A stretch of 64,000 nt of DNA, taken from assembly GCA_018524725.1 (NCBI GenBank), contig JAEUWP010000402.1, positions 62,001-126,000 on the forward strand, in the 5' to 3' direction. Made by a program: the position numbers and the translations under genes. The notes beneath the pieces are model-generated. The model made no database searches. It saw only the letters and a program-made list of their open reading frames with translations, and was not told where the DNA came from. The first letter of the stretch is position 1. Every line of letters starts with the position of its first letter. The DNA is from Podaxis mareebaensis. Taxonomy: Eukaryota > Basidiomycota > Agaricomycetes > Agaricales > Agaricaceae. This document shows, piece after piece, positions 48,201 through 57,524 of this stretch.

Positions 48201-49017
48201 TATGGAGCAACTCACTGGTAGATGGCATCGAACTCTGCCACTGAAGCGACGGGTATTGAGGAGAGGTTTGCAACGAAAACCATGCCATTGCCATCTTCGC
48301 GGACCGGAAGTTTAGGCGCCTAAATCAGAAATCGTTGAGTTCGGATTGAGTGGTGATATAGGTAATGTCGTACGCTTTCGCGAGCGACCAAGAGGTCATA
48401 CGGCTCGTCTTTGTAGAGCTCCATGTAGGACATAGCAAATGAGATTTGGTATTGTGGGTATCGATTTTGTCTGTCGAAAAGTGCCTAGCAAGAGGATATC
48501 TTCAGCGACGCCGTGGTGGGAGGAACAAGTAAGGGTCAGTACCTGAACTGTCCGGGGGATGATACCAGGCTCGGTTCTCGTGCCCTGCATGGTGTGTGTC
48601 TTTCCAGAGGAGGTAACACCGTAAGCGAATATTGTCACGGTCTGGTGTATGGAGCATCTCAGCAACGATCCAACTCAAGGTCGAGGAAGGCGCTCACAAC
48701 ACCACTATACACGACATCCAATAGTGGCTCCACATCATTGCAGAATATCTCTTCCTGCGACGAATCTTGATCATAGCAACTCGAGAACCTATATTTGCCA
48801 TAAAAAACATCCTTCCTCTCAAACATTGAACCGGGATAACTTACGGGAATTTGAAAACCTGTGTAACATCCCTCGGGTTCACAACAGAGATATAGCTGCC
48901 CTTCGTGGAGCCACTCGAGTCGTCAGATGCGTGATGGACGACGATATTGTCGTCTGTGACTTCTCCTGCAAGAGCAGGTCGCAAGCGGGCGGCGATCTTG
49001 ATTCTGTGCGAGGCCAT
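45224..49017 (-). CDS. Kinesin-10 (KIF22/Kid-like) motor protein with a TPR-like tail
   Basis: A microtubule motor, probably for chromosome movement in mitosis. The ATG at 49017 begins [16 protein letters not shown], the first strand of the motor. Exons then give the P-loop [17 protein letters not shown] (about 48590), [12 protein letters not shown], switch I ([13 protein letters not shown], about 48080), switch II ([13 protein letters not shown], about 47960) continuing [20 protein letters not shown], then [20 protein letters not shown] and [20 protein letters not shown] and TKNIENKP are close to kinesin-10 sequences. The tail has a Ser/Pro linker, a charged coiled coil ([20 protein letters not shown], about 46500), one TPR-like unit ([20 protein letters not shown], about 46020-46190), then a basic and an acidic disordered end. 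At least ten short introns. All nucleotide-binding motifs are intact. Confidence 0.9.
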
Positions 49018-49415
49018 GTTTGCGGCCTGAGTAACGCAAAACTTCGGATGTTAATTTCTCGCCGGTCTTGAGTCACTTGGAGGTCTTGAGGTGTCGGGGG
49101 ACTTGCGGGGATAGGACTGAAGAGAACCAATAACGTTACCGGACCTCGTTCAACCCACGTCGCGTCGAGCACGTGATCGGAGCATCATCACACATGACGC
49201 GCTGTCACGCTTCCCCTCAAACGCGACTGTCACAACCTGGAAGTTGTGGGTCCAACTATCTATTCACAAATTTCTTGAAGAAGAGACAGAAATGACTAAA
49301 GTGCTCGTAATCCAGCCTAAATAACACTATCCTAATAGTCCTCTGCTGGATGATTGTCAAAAGCTACCACATCCGTATCTCCTTTGACCTCTTAAACGTT
49401 TTCCTACACGTTATA
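49018..49415. promoter_or_regulatory. Kinesin promoter region
   Basis: 398 bp upstream of the kinesin ATG. CACGTG at 49170-49175 and ACGCG at 49197-49201 lie here; the same pair precedes sos7. It also holds the 3' UTR of the next minus-strand gene. Confidence 0.4.
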
Positions 49416-50558
49416 CTAAAAGTGGAACCTCCGTTTCCCGTCATTATCGTCTGTTGTTTTATGCTTAATCCCATACCACCAGGATATCGAAGACACTATC
49501 TCATACTCCCAGCTAGGGTCTATCTGACACTCCCTGGTGATTATATCATAACGGTAAAACAAGCAGAAAAGGTGCTTGAGGTACTCGCGTAGACGAGATA
49601 CCTCAACATCTGGTGTGTTGCCCTCCTGCTTCCCAGGACCTTTGACACCGTAGAACTGCCGATGAGGAACCTGCTGCGCATCGTGATCCATGCTCTGTGT
49701 AACAACTCGAACGATGCGCTCATACGTCTCGTTTTTATATCCCCCTGATGCGAGTCGATTAGATCCCGCCATACAGTTCCAATAGATGTAGGGAATGAGG
49801 GCCGCTTCAACGATCCGATGAAAGCCGAAATGGTGACCCCAGGTCAGAAATTCCAGAGAGTGGAGGGGAACGCGAGGATGATTAGCAAGCATCAACAGCG
49901 TTTCCATTTGATTCTCGTGAATGAGAATCTTCACGACGTCGGCGAGGTCGCCATTAGAAGTTGTGTATCTTGGGAAATTTGTGCCGTTGGGATCAACAAA
50001 GGCAGAACGAATCCAGTAATCGATTGTCTGATTCTCTGAATTAAGATATTCGGGGTATTTCTCTCGAAGTTGGTCGGAAAATAAGAGGCCGTCGTTGGGC
50101 GTTTTCAAGTCTTGGGCTGGCGGATACTTCTCTCGTTCTGTCAGAGAGAAGTCGCGGATGGTAGAGATCATCTTTTGTGTGAAGTAATTTAGCTCTTTCG
50201 CCTGTGTAGGGCGTTGTAAAGGTACGAATCCAGTACGAGGGGGCGTGAATCGACGGTCTTCATGAACATATTCAAAATTCGAGACGAATGTATTCCACGG
50301 TATATTGTGTTCTTGGTGCATCTACGCAGTATCTGTGTGTTTAATGGGGAGACATTTACGCACGAAGCGTATGAGCTGTTTTGCATACCTGTCAGACCAT
50401 AAAGGCGGGGAAGAGTGTGGCCATTCTTCCAGCGCGGAAGATTCCAAATATAGGAGATCTGTGATCAAATGTTCGAACTCCGACCCAACTATGCAACTGG
50501 TGCAGAGCGCCAAAGACAACGGCAGCGACGACAATCGACCGCCCGCAACGCCTCTCAT
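49416..50558 (-). CDS. Hypothetical protein, 366 aa
   Basis: Exon 1 (50558-50364) and exon 2 (50321-49416) join in phase 0 across a 42-nt intron (GTGCGT donor), giving 366 residues. The N-terminus is hydrophobic (RLSSLPLSLALCTSCIVGSE) and could be a signal peptide or a buried helix. The rest is a folded-looking, mostly helical protein rich in aromatic residues (NIPWNTFVSNFEYVHEDRRF, then LMLANHPRVPLHSLEFLTWG, then LREYLKHLFCLFYRYDII). I recognise no family and no catalytic motif. An upstream in-frame ATG at 50588 is possible. Its start lies only 80 bp from that of SmD1 on the other strand. Confidence 0.65.
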
Positions 50559-50638
50559 ATCCCTCTTGTACCGTCTACACCGACACATACGACTTACGCA
50601 ACTGGGTTATCTAACAGTAACCTTCAAGGTCAAGCAAG

Positions 50639-51259
50639 ATGAAACTAGTCAGGTGCGTATATCTTGATTTCCAGTCGTGCTCTTCGCCTGCAGGCGCATG
50701 AGCCAACTCGGCCGTCAAGAGGTTAGTTGGGACCTTGTCGGGTGTACTATTAGGTGTGCTCAACTGCGCGCGTTTGGTGTGGCTGGATTGGTGCAGATAT
50801 CCCGAGCACTACCTCTGGATCCGCCTCTTGTTTCACCAGTCTGACCTTCCTCCAGGTTTTTGATGAAATTGAACAATGAGACGGTGACGATCGAACTAAA
50901 GAATGGCTCGGTGGTTCACGGCACAATTACAGGTACGCATTGCCCAGCTCCCGGATAATAGTACGCGGTATTCATGCTGATATCTACTAGGCGTGGACAT
51001 GCAAATGAACACTCACCTCAAAACCGTAAAAATGACAACGCGAAACCGCGATCCGCAAACCCTCGACTCCCTATCTATCCGCGGTAATAACATCCGATAT
51101 TTCGTTCTCCCAGACGCTTTGCCACTGGACACTCTGCTTGTCGATGACGCACCAAAGCCCAAGGGCCGCAAAAAGGACGACACACGGGGGCGGGGACGAG
51201 GGCGTGGGGCCGATCGTGGTCGTGCAAGGGGCAGAGGTCGTGGAAGGGGACGCGCTTAA
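50639..51259 (+). CDS. SMD1: Small nuclear ribonucleoprotein Sm D1 (119 aa)
   Basis: A core spliceosomal Sm protein of the heptameric ring on U snRNAs. Exons are 50639-50652 (14 nt, MKLVR), 50856-50932 and 50991-51259, in frame for 119 residues, the usual length. The Sm1 motif ([20 protein letters not shown]) and Sm2 motif ([20 protein letters not shown]) are textbook, and the C-terminus is an Arg-Gly repeat tail ([20 protein letters not shown]), the target of arginine methylation in this family. The first coding exon is very short and is followed by a 203-nt intron, long for this window. Confidence 0.97.
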
Positions 51260-51633
51260 GTTGCAATTCACAAAGTGCACGTTCGTCGCTCTGATTTTCT
51301 TGCGCGCCCTTGGGAGTGCCTGGCACGCAACACTTCTGTTTGACTGCCCCAGTACAAAAGTGTACTCTTGGTATCACATTCTGTAACGTCTAATGTGTCA
51401 TTTTGAACTGCGGATTGGCACAGCTCATTGCTGATGGTCTCTCGTCCATAGTCCCCAAATTTCACCCCACCTCGTTCCATGTGAATTCCTCCATATGATC
51501 GTTATTCAGAACATGCGTCAGCCTATCAGCTGTCATCACGGGCGCAGAAAATGGGCGGAGCCGCCGATGTTTCCTAAGAATATCTTTTCTACTTATACCA
51601 TGTCACGCAGGGCTACCGCAAAACTGAACCATC
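51260..51633. other. Spacer between SmD1 and carotenoid oxygenase
   Basis: 374 bp. SmD1 3' UTR and carotenoid oxygenase promoter; no gene seen. Confidence 0.5.
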
Positions 51634-53438
51634 ATGTCCGCTCCCAAACCCTCCTGGGCTGCTCCTGGCCTCGAAAATGCTAAACCCCAACATGAACCCA
51701 TCCTCCTCCCAGTCAAGGGCCAAATTCCCTCTTGGCTCTCTGGTTCACTCTACCGCACTGGTCCAGGCACTTTCCGCATCCAACCCACCTCCACATCCAA
51801 TAACTCTAATTCTAAACCCGAAGTCAGCATCTCCCACTGGTTCGATGGTCTTGGCATGAACCACCTCTTCCGTATCACGCCCAGCGGCGAGGTCTACTAC
51901 TCCAACCGCTCCTCAAACGACGGCCGCACAGCCCAAATTCAACAACTGGGCCGCGTCCCTGGAACCACCTTCGGCAAACAACAAGATCCGTGTGAGAACT
52001 TGTTCAAAAAGTTTTTCACATTCTTCGTTCCAAATTCCAGTCCCAAGTCTCAGGACAAAGCGTTTACGAATAGGCCAGATGTCGACAATGTCAGCGTAAC
52101 CCTCACGCCGAACCTCCCCGGACTCTCCTCGCACAATGCAACGAAGTTATCCCCTTCAGGTCTACGATACCTCGTAGCCAAAACCGACGCGAACAGGCTT
52201 CAGGTCCTCGATCCCGATACCCTCGAGCCACTCGAACATACAACTTATGCACGTCTTGACCCGCGACTTGATGGTCAACTCAGTGCAGCACACTCCTGCG
52301 TGGACCCCTCCACTGGCGAGTTCTTCAATTATGTGCAAAAGTTCGGCCCAGAACCCGTGTACAAGGTATTCAGAGTCACACCAAATGCCGAACAAGAACA
52401 GAAAGTGAAGGTGGATATTTTGGCTGAGATTACAGACGCACCAATGGCGTATCTGCATTCGTTCGTGTTGACGAGGAAGTACGTAGTACTGTGTATTTGG
52501 CAGTCTGATTATAGTTTGTTCGTCTCTTTGCTACTTCTGCTCGTGGGCATGCTGATAATGGCCTTCTCAGGCATGGTGCTTCAATCGTCTGGAATCACAG
52601 CATTCTCTCTTCACTGAAGGAGTGGAACCCCAACCGGGACACGCTCTTCTATGTGATCTCTCGGGAGCACGGAGGTGTCGTCGCGAAATTCAAGGTACCG
52701 TATCTTTCTCTCATGGATATTCCCCTATCAACACATACATCAACGCAGGCTCCGACGTTCTTCACCTTCCACGCCATAAACGCATACGAGACTCCCTCCA
52801 AGGACGACCCATCCAATGACGACATCACAATCGACCTCTCATGCTACAACACTAATTCCATTCTCAACCTACTCTATCTCGACCACATGCGCGTTGTCAA
52901 TCCAACCCAATCCATCGAAGTTCCCAACGCACGTCGCTACATCCTCACAAACATCCGCCCGCCCACCTCGTCTCCAACCACGTCAAACCCCAAATCACTT
53001 CCAATACAAGACGCAAAACTCGCATTCAGTCTTGCAAACATCGAACTCCCAACAATCCACCTGAAGCTCTACAACTCGCCATATCGGTATGCATATGGCA
53101 CACATCGGACAGAAGCACACGCACCGGGGGTATTCACAGATAAGATCATCAAACTGGACATGCAGTCGAAGAGCTGGAAGACGTGGGGCGCCGATGGATA
53201 TACCACGGGTGAACCTATTTTTGTTCCGCGCCCGCATGAAAACACCGATGATGGGGCTATAAATGGGGAAGGGGAAGATGATGGCGTGGTTCTGAGTGTG
53301 GTGCTGGATGGGGTGAAACAAAGGAGCATGCTTGTTGTGCTTGATGCAAAGGACTTAACGGAGATCGCGAGAGCGGAGATGGATAGGTGTTTCCCGCTTG
53401 GGTTCCATGGACTTTTCAAGGGTATGGCGAAACTGTAG
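51634..53438 (+). CDS. Carotenoid cleavage oxygenase (RPE65 family, 552 aa)
   Basis: A non-heme iron oxygenase that cleaves carotenoids or related conjugated compounds. Exons 51634-52478, 52571-52694 and 52749-53438 are in frame for 552 residues. The first intron uses GTACGT at 52479, which restores VLTRKHGASIVWNH; reading through gives a false end. The N-terminal signature is present (PSWLSGSLYRTGPGTFRI, then SHWFDGLGMNHLFRI). The four iron-binding histidines are seen in SAAHSCVD (about 52290), YLHSFVLT (about 52460), FFTFHAINAYE (about 52770) and FHGLFKG (about 53410). Other family motifs include RYAYGT and GEPIFVPRP. No signal peptide is seen, so it is probably cytosolic. No carotenoid synthase gene is nearby, so the substrate is not inferable. 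Confidence 0.93.
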
Positions 53439-53970
53439 GTGGTGCGGTGGCGGCCCTCGAGATAGATAATTGTGGTTGAGTATCCTTTCGACTGCTGTTA
53501 TTCAAAAGATGGGGATGGCCGATTGCCCTCACCTCGGTAGACTTTCTGCAATTCCACCTGAAAGTGAGAAGAACATAAAACCTTGTCCACCCTGAAACAT
53601 GCTTATCACCGGTTGTCGGCTCCGTGAGTTCACTTGGTGCATCTTGGGCGTGCGACAGCTTCACAGTTCTCCCTGGATTAAATAAACTAACCACCTTTCG
53701 CGCCGTGGTTGATGAAGGAGAAGAAAAGGTTGATATTAGGTGTGTATTGCATTGAAACAAAAGCTATCTCGCCAACACTACGACAGTGCAATTTCTAACT
53801 GCCTTCGTTGCAGAAGTTGGTTAGTTACTGGACGTCCTACCCCCTAGTCAGAAACTTTCTAGCTGAAACCTGCATACATATTTTGAAAGCTGTCCCTAGA
53901 ATAGTATTTTCATCGAGTATTTCCATTCTAACACCTCGAACTTCCGTGTTCAGTCCCACAAAAGTTGACA
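53439..53970. other. Convergent spacer, no gene seen
   Basis: 532 bp between the carotenoid oxygenase stop and the stop of the minus-strand kinase-like gene. No supported feature. Confidence 0.5.
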
Positions 53971-55169
53971 TCAAAAAATGAACTCTTCAACATAATTCTC
54001 CACTGGTATATCACCAAAATAGCTAGAGTCCCCAACTACCTCGGAGAGTTTGGCGAACGGAATCTGGGAGTTCGTGAGAGTCTCCAAAAGCCTGTATGGA
54101 GGTCAGATTGCAACAATATAATCATAAACGACTTACGCCTGGGTGTCTGAAGCAATTGTCTCTGGACTGATCGGCCCTTTTATGCGCGTAGAGCTGCTGA
54201 AGTTCTGGAAGATGACGTTAATGACGACCTCGCCATCCTGATCCGGGAGCAGGAGGATGTGATCATGGGGCCGAAACTTCGGGTCCGTTCCAAAGTACAA
54301 TAAGCCGGTTCGCTGGTGTATTTCTTTCAAGATCCGCACCAATTGCTTGAGCTTCGAATGGGGGGTCAGTAGTGCTAAAACATGATTGGGATAGAAGCTC
54401 AACTGACAAGGGATAGTTCTGGAAGAAACGACATATACCCGTAAGACGCGTGCGCCCACCCATAATCATGGAGAGTTTTTCCCGGAATGTATTCAGTGAT
54501 ATGACCAATAGCAACGGCATTCCAGCCATCGTCACATCTGAATCGGAGCTGTGGGATGACTTAAGAGATAGTTTGTTCAACGACGGTGGAACTATCCTCA
54601 CTTTGTAGAAGCCATAAGACCAAGGGAGCTCTGATCCTTTCGCCTAGTTTGAGGCGATGGACACGATGGATCTAGGATGTAAACCCACCTTGAAGATCAC
54701 GCAGGGCAGTGTATGCCCAAGCTTCTGTTGCAGCACTTTCTCCCTGGGTGAGAAAGAACCTGACCGTAACTGGGGCCATATACGATGTGTTTCGTACTAA
54801 CGAAAAACTGCCGAGTGTCTCTGGGTATGCCAGGTCCCTTATGATTGTGACAATGGCGAATTGATTAGTCCAATCTTCCAGGTCTCCACGAGTTATTTCG
54901 AGTCTTGATCTGCGTTGGGATGAATCAGGTGCGGCTTGCCTATCATCTTGTACGTCGATGCAGCCAGTCCAGATGTCTTCAACTTCGATCTTTGCTCGAC
55001 GACGATACTTGAAAATCTTCTCTGCATTCAAATCACATTTGAAGAACTGGTCACCAGAGACATCCTCGAACGACTTGAAATTTCCTTCTTTTACCGGACC
55101 TTGGGAGAGTGTGTGTGGCGTCGAAGTCGGCATGGCGGGAGACGGGGGAAACCTGGGAGGAAAGACCAC
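53971..55169 (-). CDS. Degenerate kinase-like protein (minus member of divergent pair)
   Basis: Minus-strand exons start at the ATG at 55169 (an in-frame ATG at 55133 is an alternative). The first exon has a basic, polar lead, then VTVRFFLTQGESAATEAWAY and TALRDLQGG, the αC-like element E-x-x-AY-x-x-L-x-x-LQG seen in agaricomycete kinase-like proteins. Later exons give GHITEYIPGKTLHDYG (a hinge-like segment) and LVRILKEIHQRTGLLYFGTD. Where a kinase would have its HxD loop and DFG, it has PHDHILLLPDQDGEVVINVI and FQNF. Using the GTAAGT donor near 54135 gives a last exon (LLETLTNSQIPFAKLSEVVG) ending at 53971. Catalytic residues are absent, so a pseudokinase is inferred. The fold assignment is by pattern only. 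Confidence 0.6.
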
Positions 55170-55357
55170 AGGAACAACGACGAGCTAGTGTGAAATGCCG
55201 TGCGAACTAATGAGCGTCTCGACTGTACCTGTTCTTTCAGGTTAACAATCTGATGAGGTGATGTTTTAAGCGTTTTAGCGCTCGAGGCCGCCTTGTGGCT
55301 CCCGATAGCCACTCTCCTACTTCGTCACCCCACCTAGAGTCTAGGGCTGACCCAAGG

Positions 55358-56931
55358 ATGTCGGAAGTCTCTGGCTCAGAGCGCACCTCGACAAAGCGAA
55401 AACAGTCGGACCTTGTTCCTCCGCCTACGAAGCTCAAAAAGCAGAAATCCGTAGAGCCACCCCGGAGTCATCCCGGTACGAGATCTCTTCCGTGGACGCT
55501 GGTGAGAACGTTGATGCATCTGTTACCTGCATAAAAAGCGTCCCCGACATCAGTCCAGGATTCTCCAAGCAATCTAGAGAATCTGCCAAACGAGGGTGAT
55601 TCTGCCAGTCCGGTACGTCCAGCAAGCAGTGCGAACATCGATGATGGAGTATCCCAACACTCCACGGAAGGGGGCTCAGTCACAAACGGTAAGGCGGGGT
55701 TCTTTCGCCTCGAAACGCTGATCCTCAACGCACTTGGCTGTCAGCCTTGTCCCTCGGGCCTACTCTTGAATCCGTCTTGGATCATCCGTTTTTTTCCCCG
55801 CGTCTTCCTTTGCCGTTGAACGAGTTCGGTCCCGATGACGATGCGCCTTTTTTCATCTGCTCGGACCCCCCTGACGACCACTACCTGGAAACCGTACTAC
55901 CTCGTGACCAGAATATTAACAGTAATTTGAGGCATCGTTATCCTCTCGATCCTGCGACTGTTCGTGAGGCCCGCTTCACCTTCTCCAGATTTGGCAAGTA
56001 TGGGACTGAAAGGGTCTATGCATGGCCTGGGGTAATGGTATTAGACGGAGGGAAGGTTTTGAATGTCTGGCTGCGGCTTTTCTGTCCGGAGGGGTTCTTT
56101 CAATCGGTGAACGACCGTTTGAACGCGGTCGACAAAGCCAAGAAATATGCGGCCAACGAGGCCTGGGCATACTCATCACTCAAAGACCTTCAAGGTATCA
56201 TACTCTTACTCGGAATTGGAGCTCTATTCTAACGTGCCGCAAAGGTGGTATGCTGCCGTGGTCGTACGGCTTCTATAAAGTGTGCACTTTCGCCCAGCTT
56301 CACGTAACCTGATCTCACCACTGTGCAGTTTTTCATCTCAACTCCTCGCATGATGGCATATGGCCATGTCATAGAGTTCATCCCGTACCCTTCATTGGCG
56401 GAGTGGCTCCCATTTGAACCTGATTGCACTCAAAAACAACATTTGGTAAGGAATACCTTTGATGTTTTATAACATGTTCAGACTAATGCACCACAGCTCA
56501 ACAATCTCGTTTCCACCATAAACCAGTTTCGTTCCCGCAAAATGCTTGTTGGGAGCTTGAATCGAGACAATGTGCTGCGAGATTCATCTGGAGGATTAAT
56601 AATCACCGGTTTCGAAGAAGCAACAGCAATTAGTGACAAGACTGATGACGATAAAGAGGAGGCGGAAGACACTACCGATGATGACAATGACGGGGTTCCA
56701 GATCCAGGCGTTGCCGATGTGACGAGGTCAGGAAATCTTCTTTTTATGGGTGCTTTCGTTGACATCTTTTGTAGTGCAATATCCATTATGCTCAACCTAG
56801 ACCTGCAAGACGTGGGGGACTACATCTGCGATCGAATCAGGGCTGGGGATTTAGGATATCAACAGTTGTTCAAAGATTGCAAAACTGCCAAATCGTTGGT
56901 GGCCTTTGCAGAGAACAATACAAGGTTTTAA
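55358..56931 (+). CDS. Degenerate kinase-like protein (plus member of divergent pair)
   Basis: The ATG at 55358 begins a disordered basic Ser/Pro region (KRKQSDLVPPPTKLKKQKSV) carried over two introns. A folded part then starts at LSLGPTLESVLDHPFFSP. ANEAWAYSSLKDLQGGMLPW and GFYKF match the αC/LQG element of the minus-strand neighbour, GHVIEFIPYPSLAEW the hinge, and LVSTINQFRSRKMLVGSLNR with DNVLRDSSGGLIITGFEEA the catalytic-loop region. In that region the HxD histidine and aspartate read as Val and Ser, and the DFG aspartate as Gly, so activity is unlikely. An acidic linker (DKTDDDKEEAEDTTDDDNDG) precedes a helical end (IFCSAISIMLNLDLQDVGDY). The two genes are clearly paralogous, and their starts are 188 bp apart. 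Confidence 0.65.
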
Positions 56932-57524
56932 GATAGTTGTGTGCTGATGGCCGAGGGTGCTGTTCTCGGATGATAGCGAAGAATGATCATTTGGGATGGG
57001 GAGAAAGGGAGGCATCATACGTCAAAAGGAGTGTTGCTTCGTGTCGCATCTAAAGTTAGAATCAAGCCTCACAGCCTTTGTACTTAGTATGCTGGAAAGC
57101 ACGGAGTAAGACGTAATCCCTCAACATTCGAACGTGCAACGTTGTCAACGAACACCGGAAGGACCTCGTCGTTATGCCACAACAATAAGTACAAAATTAC
57201 TTTATGTAACCACATCACGTGTGTTACCGGGAGTCTTTGTTCTCTCAGACTTCCAGGCAGTTCTCCCGGGTCTCTACTTCATTTGTCTTGTAAAGGAATA
57301 GAAATATGGCTTGAGGAGTTGGTGGACTCTGTGTGATACTTATGTACACAGGTGTCCTCATCTTAGTTGCCAACTTCACGTTAGGCACTGCGGGCTATCA
57401 AAACGAAGAACCTAACGTAACCCATCAACTTCGCCGTCTGAAGACACAAAAGGCTGCCTGTCTTGAGCGTGTTCTCACATCTACCTTCCCCTTCCCTACC
57501 TCACCTCAGACTAATCTCTTGGTC
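56932..57524. other. Spacer before the NACHT gene
   Basis: 593 bp. The last 60 bases are strongly pyrimidine-rich (CTTCCCCTTCCCTACCTCAC), typical of fungal transcription starts. No gene seen. Confidence 0.5.
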
